The position numbers and the translations under genes are program-made. The notes beneath the pieces are model-generated. The model worked only from the letters and a program-made list of their open reading frames with translations, was not told the origin of the DNA and ran no database searches. This document shows positions 52,226 through 64,000 of a DNA stretch of 64,000 bases, piece by piece. Position 1 is the stretch's first letter, and every line of letters starts with the position of its first letter. Source of the stretch: Auanema rhodensis (taxonomy: Eukaryota; Nematoda; Chromadorea; Rhabditida; Rhabditidae); the NCBI GenBank assembly GCA_964057225.1, contig OZ059897.1, positions 13,206,001-13,270,000 on the forward strand, in the 5' to 3' direction.

Positions 52226-54798
52226 CTATAAATCAGTAAGAGGTACAGCATTACCATTAGAGCGCTGAACACTTGATTCAGTGAAGAATTTCGATTTTCC
52301 TGGTCGAACATTACGGAATAATATGAAACAAACGATAGTTAATTCAAATGTTATAGCAACATTATGCCAAACTGAAAGAAAATTTTTAAATTTTCAATGA
52401 TATTTCTTTAAAATTTCATTTTTCTCTGAAATATTAATTTACTTACATCGACTAATCATGGATGGAGGAGCAATTGATAATCCACCCATTCCACCATTTT
52501 TTGCTATGAGATCAAGAATGAATTTTTGAAAAGTGAATAACATTTGAGATATATCTACACATCGAAATATGACAAACATATTATATTCAACTAAATGATC
52601 CTAAAATTTCAAATTAAAAACTAATTTTTAATTGAAGAAAGTTGTTTTACCCTTGTAGCTGTAACTAGTACATGACATATGAAAACAGCAATTAAAGTTG
52701 AAGCAACTCCAGCACCATTTAAAACTTGAATAGTTCTAAATTTAATATATTATATAAAAATTTTTAGTTATATATCTATTATATAATGAGCAACTTACGT
52801 TCCAGCATCCCGTACTCCTTCCAATGTTATTATAACTATAACAATCTGAAGAAATGTACGAACCATAGGACTTTGCTTAACTAAATATGATAAATAACGA
52901 AGTCTTCTCCTGCAAAAATTGAGTAATATTTGGAATTATTGTGCAATTATGCTCACGGAGTAGGTCTCATTGGGGGCAAACAATGGCAGCAGCAACAGTA
53001 CGGACGAACGTCAAAATTGAAAACCTGGAATGAGAACAGAGATGACTCACTGTTTGGATAATTAGTTTTGTAATTTTTAACTTTATTAGTTTATAGAGAG
53101 ATTTTATCATTGAATTATATATAATTTTAATATAATTTATTCTTATTTGGTTTATAGTTTTATTTTTTTTTTCTTGAATTACCTTTTCATTTAAAATTAA
53201 CCAATCACACATTTGTTTTCGAGTTCCGAATAATCGTACTATTAACACCATACTTATATGCAGACACATCATAAGGTATCTGAATAATATAAATAAAATT
53301 TATTTTTATCATCAAGTTTGGAAAAAATGCTGCAAAAATGTTGCAACTTACACCAATCCAACAGCATACAAGAATGCTGCGGCTCGTGGAATAATGTTTC
53401 CAATAAGACATACTATAGATACAAACTATAAAATGATTATATCTATTTATATAATTATTAAATATATTTAGATTACCAATGGCATCCAAACAATGTAATA
53501 TAGATCTCCCTGAAAGTGTTCATTTGGTACACAATAATGAACTACAAAAACAATTCGAGCTGTCATCAATGCTATTGACAAAACTAAGATACAGCTAATG
53601 GCTATGAATACTATATACACAGCCGGCAATGCTGAAATTAATAATAATCAATCTTATATTTTAGAAATTATTATACAAATATAGTTTATACTATGTAGTA
53701 TAAATACATATATATATATATATATAAAGATTTATTTATATTATTATTTATGTTTTTAATAATTTTTTTTTGAAGAAAAAAAAAGAAGAAAAAATTAACT
53801 TACTTCGATAATAATAATCAAAAGTATAAATTTCTTCAATATAACTTATATGTCCAGACATTATATAAGTGTAATATTTGTCTTGTCTAGATGTATCAAA
53901 ATATCAAAATATTCAAGAAAATAAAATGAAGAAAGGGCAGTATCAAAGAAATGACTGAATTAAATTTATTATTTCTTTTTAAATATTTGAAAAAAAAATT
54001 AATGTTTTTATTGATAATAACAGTTTATCATATAAATATCTCATAAATAAAGGAAGTTATTATTCAGATGTTTTACATGATATTATCAGTTTTCAATTTT
54101 TTATTAGATACTTATATAGAATGAAGACCTTATATGCGTGGGTCACTCACTTAATTGTGAACACTATCAATACATTTTATTTTATATGAATATGACTTAT
54201 TGAATTAATTAGAGAATTAAAACTGTTTATATATAAAAGTTTAATATAAAATTGTAATAAAAAATAAATAAAATATATTAAACGATAAATGAATAAAAAT
54301 ACTTTTTTTTATAAAAAAATTACAAAGGAAAGACTTGACTGACTATGACTAGTCTAGACTTTGCTTGACACTCTTCATCTACTTCAACTAAGTAAATGAT
54401 ATATGTATACTTCTGAATTTACCGTCTCATTGAAAAAAGAAAAATAGTTTTAATCCGCTATGTAAACAAATTATTTATTTTTTGGAAAAGTTTTTTTATT
54501 TCAAGCAAACGCATGATACGGATTATATCTAAAACGTTTCAATAATTATAATTTCTTTTAAACCGTCGGAAAGTTTCTTTTTTTTTCTTCGAATTTTAGT
54601 GTTATATACTCAAATTTTATATAATTAAAATAAAATTTATGAAATGTCTTGAATAAGTTTAATAACTTACAATGATTAATTAAAACTTTCTTTTAATTAT
54701 TAAGATATTATTTTTGAAATATTTAATTAAATTATGTTGTACATACCTTGAAACCAATCTTCTATAGTTGGACCAATAGTAAAATTAGTTATAGCCAT
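52226..54798 (-). CDS. osta: organic solute transporter alpha-like protein (OSTA/SLC51A, TMEM184 superfamily)
   Basis: Minus exons, 5' to 3': 54798-54747, 53881-53804, 53631-53477, 53425-53352, 53279-53183, 53024-52957, 52909-52799, 52735-52651, 52600-52447, 52371-52226, all in phase, 339 aa, which is the usual length for OST-alpha. About seven membrane segments are visible, starting with ALPAVYIVFIAISCILVLS-type hydrophobics near residue 45. The family signature is a cysteine cluster after TM4: RPYCCCCHCLPP (residues 159-170). The N-terminus carries an N-glycosylation sequon (ITNFTIG). In animals OST-alpha works with OST-beta as a basolateral exporter of bile acids and steroids; C. elegans has several osta genes, some with ciliary or sensory roles (family knowledge). 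No beta subunit is seen nearby. The exon with the Cys cluster is the most GC-rich part of this gene. The gene is tail-to-tail with the EFCAB7-like gene. Confidence 0.88.
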
Positions 54799-57615
54799 CA
54801 CGAATATATAATATATAAATCTAAATCTTAACAATTTGTCTCATATCGTACAAAAACGGAAAAAGGGAAGATATATTGTTTTATGATGTGTTATAAGCGC
54901 AAAAGAAGAAAGGTGTCGGAATAACACAGACACAAGTGTCAAAGTGATAGTCGTTTAGAACCCAATTCAAAAATCATTAAACTTGAGTGAAGACCAAGAA
55001 ATAAAGAAAAAGGAATAATACTGATTACAAGAACAGAACAGAGAATTATACCAATGTTCTCTCAAAGAAATAACTTTCCCCAGTAAAATTGAAAGTTTGA
55101 ATCATAGTATTTGAAAAAACGGAAATTACAGAATTTCCATTTGAGAATGGAAAATGATTAATCATTCGCAGATTTCTAGATAGGGACTTGTCCCTTCTTG
55201 GTAGTTCGAGCAGGGGCTATAGCGACCAGCCGTGGGGCTTGAAACAAAAAAATGAAGCTGCTTGACTGATAGAATTGATTGGAGATGGTTCCCGCCAATA
55301 TCCAAAAGCCCGCCTTACGCATGGTATTACCATATTCAAAAACTTTTGGGAGATTCCTAGATACAACATTTCTTCGAATGTTATAATTCATTTTCTAAAC
55401 TATGTAACGAAAATTTTCTTCCTAAGAAAAATTTATTATCTGGTTTAAGATTTTTTTGAAATTTATATCAAAATTGAGTTTTAATCTTGAGTTCAGAATA
55501 TCAAAAGCATGAAACAAATTGAAAAAAATCTTAAGTAAAAGAAGATTTTCTTAAAATCCGCGAAAAATGAACTTTAACAAAAAAAAAGAAGATTAAAATG
55601 CCATAGAAATCAGGTTGACAGGTATTGAATGTTGGCTCATATTAGAGCCAGCAGCCAGTGAAAGCTAGGCAAAAGGTCAACATAGAAAATGATTAATGTG
55701 CACAAACATATAACGTAAGTGAGAAAGAGAAAGGGAGAAGAAACAACGAGACTGCGAAAAAAAATCTGAGAGAATTTCAAATAAAACAGAATCGTAATGA
55801 GATATATAGAGAGAACACTTTTGAGAGCAAAAAGAATAAAAGAAACGAATGTGAGGGAAATAGAAAGTAAATGAAATATGAAGAGATAAGAGAAAGATAG
55901 AGAGAATGGAAAAAAGTGAGAGAAAGAGAGAATGAGGAAAAAGATTGTATAAGAGAAGGAGAGAAGATTAAATCTCTTATTATTTATTTAATTAAATTAA
56001 AAGTTGATGATTCACTGTGAGAGAACTGACAAAATTTGAATTAAGCTTGAGTATCTTTGTTAGCAAACGTTAAGATTTGAGTATTTTTTGTAATTTTAGG
56101 ATGATAAATAAAGATTTTAGCAATCTCGTGATTTAACATATCATAGCAGAGTTATAGTTGTCTGTTCACTATGTACTTCCTTAATCCACTTGAAGTTTCA
56201 TTTAACGAACCAACTTCATTCATCTATTTCAACTACATTCAAATCTCTAATAAAAGCATTATATTTCTAATTCTTTACATAGCATCTAACTCTTTCCGAC
56301 TGAAAACGGACTATTAAACAAACTATTTCATAGGCTTTTCAAGGGATAATCTACTTTGTCCGATGTAAGCGTTTGTACCAAATGTTCAGTTCCTTATTTG
56401 ATTTGATTATACATAAAATATCATTATACACATATTACTTAATAAATCTTATACAATAATAAATTATTAAAATTTTTTAAAAATTGCCTAAATAATCTTC
56501 AGTAATTTTAAATTTTGAAACTAGAAATACAGGCGAGAAGACAGGATGTCTGAGTTCAGTACACATGACAATATATATTATTAAATATAAATATTTTAAT
56601 TAATATATAAAGTATATAGATATATGTATATTTTCCACATTTTTGATGTTGATGTGTCATACAAATAGTTCTTTAAAAATCATTTTTTTTTTTTAAATTT
56701 AAAAAATAATATTGTCATTGATGTTCCATATTTAAACTTATTTAACCAACATATGCAATCAAACAAATAATGAAAACTGAATTTTTATGAATAAAGAATT
56801 TATGTGTATTCCATACTATAATGCTTGATATCATCACAAATATTGAAAAGAAATCTTTAGTCATATTCAGTTTTCAAAAAAAAAGTTTCTATTGTTGAAG
56901 TTAACCACAACTCGGCCATGTAAAGAAGTTGTAGTCTGGTTTATGTAGTTTGGAGCTTAGGGTTGTTGCTCTTCTGAATGGGATGAACATACAAACTTTC
57001 CATGTAACAAGTTATCAAAATCTTTCAACAGGTTATGTTTGTTATATTATATAGTTAATTATGCATTTTATAAAATTAATTATTTTACAACATGTTTTAT
57101 TCTTATTTCAAAAATATTTTATTCCCTAATAACTAAACTGAAATAATTTAATTTAAATAGAAAGATATGATTTTATTGCAGGATGACGCAGGATAAATAA
57201 TTATAACAATACACATATCTTTCAAGTACTTTCTTTGATTATATTTTCAAAATTGACCTTCATCATTTCCATTATATTAATGTTTATCAAGATTCTAATA
57301 TCTGTACTAAATTTGTAGTTAAGGTAAATCATTAATATAATAATATTTTTCATAAAATTTATGTTTTTAGTCTAAAAGAGTATTAAATTCACAATTTTTA
57401 GTGCTTGCATGACTTGTTCAGTCATGTATTATCTGAAAAAATTCCAAAAATCAAATAATTATATCAAAAAATTATATTAATATAGTAATTATCATACTTT
57501 ACCGTATGTAAAAACAAAGAAAATGTTTAAACACACCCAGTTTGCTGATTATAATGATCTTTGAAACAGTAGCCGACTATATGGAATGTGCCGAGAACAC
57601 GGTCTAAATTCTCGA
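54799..57615. other. intergenic, one small candidate ORF
   Basis: Mostly AT-rich, with an A/G-rich stretch at about 55700-55960. A markedly GC-richer patch at 55176-55391 is an intact 71-codon minus ORF that ends KKGQVPI. It has a basic N-terminus and a hydrophobic middle, but no splice context or known homologue. Nothing else supported. Confidence 0.4.
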
Positions 57616-57621
57616 TTTATT
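57616..57621 (-). terminator. poly(A) signal of the 57.6-58.4 kb gene
   Basis: AATAAA on the minus strand about 18 nt after the stop at 57640. It is a close fit for a short 3' UTR and supports the gene model. Confidence 0.5.
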
Positions 57622-57639
57622 CAGAATAATCCGAATGCA

Positions 57640-58415
57640 TCACTGAAGCGGTTGATTCGAAAGATATTGGTACATTCTGTGTAGCTCTCGAAGATCACCT
57701 GGTGTAGGTAGCACACCTCCTGGTTTTGTTCGGTGCATTCCTAATTTCTGTGTGTCAAATATAGCGTGATACGAAGAAATAGTAAAGCCGATTCTGAGGC
57801 CTTTTTCGCACAGGGCAAGAGTATTGGCCAGCTTGTGGGTGAGTGCATCTAAGCTCATTCATAAGGTAGGTAGTTGGGTTTCATTCTACTGATACTTTTC
57901 ATGATCCGCGTTATTATCGGTTATTTTCTTAGTATTTGTGAAATTTGTAATAAGTATGCAAAAGCACATATGTGCTGTTTGATGCTGGAGAAGCTTCGGA
58001 GGTTGTTATTACTGGAACGTCGGGGCTTCAGAAGTTGTTATTACTGGAACGTCGTGGGCGTAATGAATTTACTAGACTTTGAGGATGCAATCATACTTGG
58101 TGGTTGATTCAGCACTAGAGTTACTTTTCACAAAACCTTGAACTCACCTGGAATGATCTGAAGTTTTGACGCTTCAAAATATGTTCCATTTGGCTCCGGG
58201 TCTTCTGGTGGGAACTTTTTATCCCTAATGATAGAAGGTCTGTTGTCGTGGTTCATCTGATCGAGGAGGTGTGTCTATGGAGCTATGGAGCAAATATGAA
58301 TGCTAGTACTACTATAGTATATAGCTACTGTCTTGTGAGATGAAATTGGGAAACCTGTTACATAGAGACTTGAGAAAACGCCTTCAAAGGTGCTTAGTTG
58401 GTGTCCGACGTTCAT
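57640..58415 (-). CDS. unrecognised small three-exon gene
   Basis: Minus exons 58415-58362, 58256-58148 and 57848-57640, with GTAACA and GTGAGT donors and CAG/TAG acceptors. All phases match (CCA G|AT gives Pro-Asp). The product is about 123 aa. The second exon also starts with an ATG directly after a CAG acceptor, so a shorter 105 aa product starting at 58256 is possible. The protein has no signal peptide or membrane segment. Its Pro-rich start (KKFPPEDPEPNGTYFEASKL) is followed by a helix-like stretch (ALTHKLANTLALCEKG) and a C-terminal LPTPGDLRELHRMYQYL motif. It looks like a compact conserved protein, but I do not recognise the family. Coding exons are far richer in GC than the surroundings. 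Confidence 0.55.
57993..58054. repeat. two tandem 30-nt near-identical units
   Basis: Copies at 57993-58022 and 58025-58054 differ at 2 of 30 positions (period 32), inside the 299 nt second intron of the minus gene. Core: GTTGTTATTACTGGAACGTCG minus its last base is shared exactly. Confidence 0.85.
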
Positions 58416-58783
58416 TGCACAATTCTGTATATTTAAAAATAAAAAATGAATAATTTCAAAAGAAATATACTTATTTAATTAAAAATTTTTTAAAACGAAA
58501 GCCAGGTTAAATGGATAAAAAATAAACCAAAATGATTAAATAGGAAAAAAACAAACCAACCCAGACGATATACAAATGTAAAAATATCTCAATTGCTAGT
58601 CTGATGTTTTTACATTTTTACTTCCAATTTTAAAAATGAAAGAAAGTCGAAGAAACAATCTCAGAAACTAAGAAGCATTTTTGCTAGTTTCTTCAAGAAT
58701 ATTTTGCATTTGTATACATAAATTTATTATTTTATTAATAATTTGTTTCTTTTAAGAAAAAAAACTAGTATTATAAGTATAAA

Positions 58784-60011
58784 ATGACATTAAAAGATTA
58801 TATATTGGTTTTAAACTGTTTTATACCAACAGCTGTTTTATGTATATTTTTATGTTCATACTGTATTATATATAAATCACCAAATACAATGTCTAGAATG
58901 TTTCGATGTTTTTTAATGATTCAATGTATTATGTAAGATAAGTTATAATCAATTTCATATTCTAAGCTTCTTTTTTTGGGAAATTTAGTTCATCTACTGT
59001 TACATTAGCATTATCATTAGGTATCAGAGGTATATTTCTCACACCATGTTTAGGAGGATATAGTACTGGATTATTCCGTCAATTTCTAACTGTTGAATAT
59101 CAAGTATTCTTAATGTTTTGTTTATTAAGTTGTAAGTTATTGACTAATTATATATTTATTATAAAGTTTTATAATTAATTTAAATTTTCTTCAAAGATAC
59201 TGCTGGACTTAACACTATACTATTCAATATTCGTCATGAAATGTTTCAATTACGATCAAGTCATTTTGGAACAACATTTATAGATTTTTTGAAGATTATA
59301 ATATGGTTTTCCGTATATTATTTAGTTCCAACTTTATCTTCTTCTTTCGTGAACCTTGAAAATATTAATTTAGCAAAATATGAATGTTTGGATGTTTGTA
59401 AATTTTTTATTTTACAATATAATAATTAAAATATTTTATAGATATATTCTGGTAATCCTGCCCTTGTTTTAAAGAGCGAAACATTTATATTTTCTTTAAA
59501 ATCATCTGGAAGAAGTGGCATTATATACTTATATCTTATGGGTTTTGTAATACTTATGTATAGTTTAACTATAATTATTTATGTATCTCTTACTAAATTA
59601 TCATTAAATTCATTAAAAACTAAAATGTCTCCAATATCATTTAAGAAACATGCTCATTTAATAAGAATTATATATACACAAGTTAATATATATTTTAAAT
59701 ATTTATTATACTTTTACATAATTTATAGGCTTTTCTACAAGTTTCAGGTGTTATATGTCCTGTAGCTGTCATCTTCTTAGTTCCTCTACTTAAATTATCC
59801 ATGACTGGAAGTACGGTTTTACAATTTTCTTCAAAACAAAAATTAAATTAAATATTTTGAATTTATAGATTTGCAGACATATAGCTTAGCTATAATTGCA
59901 TTTTCTGGTATTTCTGGTCCAATATATCTATTATACAGTGTTGTACCATATAGAGCAGCAATATTAGCATTGTTGAAGCTTAAAATGAAACATAATCATT
60001 TCTTTCACTAG
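58784..60011 (+). CDS. nematode seven-transmembrane chemoreceptor (serpentine-receptor type)
   Basis: Exons 58784-58932, 58989-59131, 59197-59393, 59442-59681, 59729-59810 and 59869-60011, in phase, 317 aa. Seven hydrophobic segments are readable, starting DYILVLNCFIPTAVLCIFL. The third intracellular region MSPISFKKHAHLIRIIYTQ leads into a TM6 beginning AFLQVSGVICPVAVIFLVPL, and TM7 ends at VVPYRAAILALLKL. The layout (about 320 aa, a MS-x-x-S/T-x-x-x-x motif before TM6, PYR after TM7, six short-intron exons) fits the Str/Srh/Sri superfamilies of nematode chemosensory GPCRs; I cannot fix the subfamily. Such receptors act in sensory cilia. No stop or frameshift interrupts it. Confidence 0.75.
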
Positions 60012-60079
60012 AAGAAGATGAAAAAACATTTACATATACTATATACAAAACCTTCAGTTAACTTGTTATTTCAAAAAAA

Positions 60080-60085
60080 AATAAA
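60080..60085 (+). terminator. poly(A) signal of chemoreceptor gene
   Basis: AATAAA about 70 nt after the stop. Confidence 0.5.
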
Positions 60086-60487
60086 TATTGAAATTCTTAT
60101 GTATGATTATCTTTTACTTTTTCTTCTTTTTCTTCTTTTGTTCTTTATTCATTATACAGATATACATAGATATACATACATACAAACATATCTGTAAGTC
60201 TCATTCTGTGATTTCTTTTTTCAAACAAAAATTGTATTTTCAGGTCATTAAAGACACAGAAATTGGAAATTATATGTGTGTATTAGGTAAGTATACGTCT
60301 GTTGTTTATTTGAGCAACTGAACGCATATTTTGTCTTTTACATCGTGTATTGAATTTTTTTGTTCAAAAAAAAATACATAAAGCTGAATAATTATAGTAA
60401 AAAATTGAAGAAGAACAAAGGTAATACTATGTGAATATAATATAAAAGACGGAGAAAAATTGAAATGTTACTTTAATTATAACAAAG

Positions 60488-61852
60488 ATGAAAGTAACAT
60501 TTATTTTTTCATTTTTATTAATTACTTATGCTGTAGCTGAAAGAGGTATGAGTTTATATATTTTTATTAATTTTATTATAATTAAAGGAACTGATGATAT
60601 TAGTAATCGAAGTGCAACTTTCATATGTTCTGCATGCCAAAAATTTGCTGGTTTTCTGAATAAACATTCAGAACCTATAAAAAAAGTTTGTAAAAAAGCT
60701 ATAATATATTTTTAATATATAAATATATATAAATATTAGGTTGCTAAATTACCTTGTGCTTTTCTAAGTGACAGAGAAAAATGTGATGGATCTGTACAAC
60801 TATTACTATCAGCTATTGATATTGGAGGAGAAAGAAATATGTGTAGTATGATGAAACTATGTGAATCTACTGAATTACCTAAGCTTGTACATAGATCTTA
60901 TTTTACTATTTCCATAACCTATTCTTTAAGATATCTAATGCATTGGATAGCTTTCTTAATGGATTGAATGGAGATTCTACATCGGAATCTGATAGTCCTA
61001 CTCCTCTTCACTCCTCCAGTGATTCCAAAGATTTAGATAGTAAGTAGTCATGAATCAGATTTAAAATAGTTTTAATCGAACAGAAGTTGCTCAATCTGCG
61101 GCTGAAACCCTAGGAGGAACAATCTCGGGTTTAGGAGCACTGACTAGCGAAGGAACTCAAAAGTTTGGACAAGCTTTCAGTAATATTCCAATCGCTGGAC
61201 CATTGGTCGAACAAACAGCCAAAACTGTTGGAAGTATAAAAGATAAATCATAACTTCTATTATACAAATATAATTTCAGAAACAGTAGAAAAGATTTCTC
61301 AAGGAGTTGATAGTTTTTTGAGTAAATTAGGTGGATTATTTGGATCAGTCGGCACGTTATTTATTAGTCGTTTATTCAAAAAATAGAAATATTAGAAATA
61401 ATTCGTAGTTTTTCTAAATTATAAATTTTTTATAACTTTCATAACCATATCTTTTATTTGTAGGAAAGAATGATGAATCAAAGAAAGAAAGCAGAGTATG
61501 ATTATCAATACAATAAGTAAATAATCACATAAACATTCTAGTTTCCATTTGGATTTCGGTTCAAACGTTCCGCCGATACTGAAAATGTTGAAGAAATAGA
61601 GAAGTTGATTGATGACATTGCTACAGAAATTGATTCAGATGTTACTCAAGTTTGTTCTCTAATTTTGCTTTAATATCAATTCAAATACTTTAGGCTGAAA
61701 ATATTCTTCTAAAAATAGTTGATGGTCTTAAAGAAGAATTTACAAATATGTTGGAAGAAAATGGTCAAGATTTGAAGAAAATAATTGGGAACAAAGACAC
61801 GAATATTAGTCAGCCAGAAGAAGAAGTAATGGATCATGTTGATATGATCTAA
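60488..61852 (+). CDS. saposin-domain secreted protein with long C-terminal extension
   Basis: Exons 60488-60545, 60588-60685, 60740-60886, 60931-61039, 61084-61233 and 61280 onward. The N-terminal signal peptide is MKVTFIFSFLLITYAVAERG. A single saposin-B domain follows (about residues 27-92) with the six-cysteine pattern ICSAC ... LPC ... EKC ... NMC ... LC. Nematode saposin-like proteins (spp, caenopores) interact with lipids and many permeabilise microbes. Beyond the domain is an unusual extension: a Ser/Asp linker, then a small-residue-rich helix (GTISGLGALTSEGTQKF, FSNIPIAGPLVEQ). The fate of exon 6 is variable. Reading on gives a stop at 61386 (222 aa; ends SRLFKK). A donor at 61331 (or 61367) joins 61464-61495, 61542-61649 and 61694-61852, giving about 303-315 aa with a furin-like RFKR site and an acidic coiled-coil-like tail. 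Both routes keep phase. Confidence 0.78.
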
Positions 61853-62057
61853 CATTTGCAAGCTGGCTTCTAACTACTTCACTTAACTATTCGCTTAATC
61901 ATAACTTTTTTTAGCAAAGCAGCAACTTTTATTTTTTCTAATTGGTTAAGCATGCAATAACCAGAGAAATGAACGATGAAACGATAAACTTTATAAATTC
62001 TACAAGTTTTTCTTTTAAAATTGTCGATAACATCAACACTATCATTGTAATTTTTTT

Positions 62058-62063
62058 AATAAA
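62058..62063 (+). terminator. poly(A) signal of saposin-like gene
   Basis: AATAAA about 205 nt after the stop at 61852. Confidence 0.45.
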
Positions 62064-64000
62064 ATATCTCATATATGCTAACTATATTGTACTTACATAA
62101 CATTCTAAAAGGAAATTCAACATATTTGACATGAGATCAAACATTAAAACAACCAAATCTAATAGAAACTCGAAACCATGCACAAGGTGATACACATGGA
62201 GTATCAGAGGCTTGCACAGTAAGCAAGTATGAGCGTTTCGATCTTAAATTCGTCATAATAGTTTTTTTTCGAAAATATACAACATATTAAAATATAATTT
62301 TAATATTTTAGATATATTTCCAAGATTATAATAATATATTTAATATAATAGTTCTATTATATACATCATATGATGTATGTTTTATATTATTGTATATATT
62401 TTATTTTTATATAGTAATATACATATAAAGATAATTATTTAGTACTAATAATCTTGATCTGATTACAGTTAGTTCAATGATCGGTAAAATTATAATCATT
62501 GGTTTTACTTTAAAAAATAAATAATAATATTATCAATTGATTTGACATTGAGAGTAATGAATGATACAACCGTATTGCGTCAATGAACAGTCAAAATTGA
62601 TTAACATACAATAATTCTCGCGTCACATTTCACGTAATATGCTAATTTCTGAATATATACATACACATTATGGAATTTATGTTTTTATTTCTTCATGTAA
62701 CTATATTTTTTTATATTTAATTTTTTTCTTATCATATACTTCTAATACGTTTTTTATAATTTTGCTCCTCCCCTTCCCCCAGGACATGCAGATGGACAAC
62801 AACCCTAACCGGGAATAAGAGAAAAATGGGAGGGTATTGGAGTGATGCGAGAGGGCTGGCTGTGAGAATGGAAACTAGAGAAAGAGAAAGAGAGAGAGAG
62901 AGAGGCGACTCCGCCTTCAAAATAGCCGGAAGGGCAATAGATAGGCCGGTCTGTGCTTCATAGCTGCAGCGTCTTATCGCTGATTCTTCTGACGGTGTGT
63001 ATTGCCATTCGTATGTCATGAGTCCTAGATGACTACTTCTAACTGTTTGATTTCATCTACTGCTTTACTATTACTCTTTTATTTATTTATAAATATCAAA
63101 AGTGGTGAGAATTTCATTTATTTTTTGATTTTAAACCATTTTATTTGTCTTTGTTTGACTATGCTTGAAAAAATGAAACTCATTCAGACTAAAAATGAAG
63201 AAAATGGAGAAAATAATTTTGAATATTTCATTTAATTTCAATTTTACATACTTTGAATAAACTTCATATATGTAGCGAAATTCTGGATTTTTTTCTATTT
63301 GAGAAAAGAAATGAAAATGGTCATTTGGCTAACGTCTTAATGGAATATATTCAGTTTCCCAGGTCTATATTTCTTTTATTGTCAGACCAGAAAAACGACG
63401 AAATTCCGATAAAAAATTTGTTTTTTTTTTCTATTTCTTCCTTAGTACCGTTTTCTTCAGTCCATCATGAATTTTTCACAAGGACACATTGAGAAAAATA
63501 AATAAAAATTACTTTTTTTCTTGGACAACTATATGAATTTCTTGAGCTTTATTTCAAATATATCCAGTCTGACATCATCTTATTCATACCATTTCTATGT
63601 ATTTCTTCTAGATGTATAAATACTTTTTCTTTTAATCGTATCCATATCGGATCGTTGGCCGGAAAAAACCGGTTTGCCCAGGAATTTTGGGTCCCAATTC
63701 TAATTATTTCTTTCTATTTTGACGCCCAATTAAGATAACTAAACGATGACACGCTCTTTGAACACTTTGCAATTATGTTTTCTCTTTGTTAGCATTTTTT
63801 TGAACAAAAATAAGAAAAAGATGGAAGAAGCCGTTTTCTCTTTGTTTTATAAAGAGTTTGGCTAACACATACAGAAAAATATAAAAGAAGAAAGCTAAAC
63901 AATGAACTTTTTTTTCGAAATTTTCGTCTTTTTAAATTACATCAAAGAGTTATAAAAATAATAATAATGAAAGAAATAAAAGCGAATTTAATCATTGACA
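62064..64000. other. intergenic to window end
   Basis: No gene assembled. A GC-richer island at about 62760-63020 contains a GA tract (about 62877-62905) and an open minus frame that is low-complexity (Ser/Leu repeats) and not convincing. A smaller island is at about 63640-63740. Confidence 0.45.

Noticed and set aside
60244-60286. 43-nt exon-like segment with Ig-like peptide (DTEIGNYMC)
   Set aside because: Flanked by an acceptor and donor, but no partner exons on either side; likely chance.
62732-63019. 95-codon minus ORF
   Set aside because: Low-complexity Ser/Leu run from a GA tract, no splice context, no recognisable motif.
1-64000. tRNA, rRNA, snRNA, CRISPR arrays, transposon ORFs
   Set aside because: Looked for B-box-like GGTTCGA motifs, U6-like blocks, direct-repeat arrays and transposase or reverse-transcriptase motifs; none was convincing by eye.

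Overview
This window looks like nuclear DNA of a chromadorean nematode. It is AT-rich, its coding exons are separated mostly by 40-60 nt GT-AG introns with a few much longer ones, and AATAAA signals lie shortly after many stops. The families are nematode ones: a MYPT/MEL-11 myosin phosphatase targeting subunit, an Ov33/aspin-type pepsin inhibitor, a neuromedin-U receptor, an OST-alpha transporter, a nematode-type 7TM chemoreceptor and a saposin-like protein. I cannot name the species. All gene models were built by hand from splice sites and reading-frame phase. No alignment was run.

Layout. 0.6-2.0 kb (+): 3' part of an HD-phosphohydrolase-like gene whose HD dyad is not conserved. 3.8-12.1 kb (+): mel-11/MYPT, more than 20 exons, ending in two alternative terminal exons that each encode a leucine zipper. 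14.5-15.3 kb (+): secreted pepsin-inhibitor-3-like protein. 18.1-19.1 kb (-): unrecognised two-exon gene. 19-31 kb: gene-poor DNA with scattered islands of higher GC. 30.9-38.0 kb (+): gene with a LURAP1/FAM89-like leucine-rich segment, split by a 6 kb intron. 38.9-41.8 kb (-): neuromedin-U-receptor-like GPCR. 43.8-45.2 kb (+): weak small-gene candidates. 48.0-51.8 kb (+): EFCAB7-like EF-hand protein with an RFX X-box-like motif about 270 bp upstream. 52.2-54.8 kb (-): OST-alpha homologue. 57.6-58.4 kb (-): unrecognised three-exon gene. 58.8-60.0 kb (+): chemoreceptor. 60.5-61.9 kb (+): saposin-domain protein with a long, alternatively ended C-terminal extension. 62-64 kb: nothing coding.

The genes do not form one pathway. 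Two themes can be inferred. Secreted or gut-type products (pepsin inhibitor, saposin-like protein, OST-alpha) occur alongside sensory or neuronal ones (NMU receptor, chemoreceptor, and an EFCAB7-like gene with a possible ciliary promoter element). The best-supported unusual observations are the duplicated zipper-encoding last exons of mel-11, the X-box upstream of the EFCAB7-like gene, and the saposin protein with alternative 3' ends.
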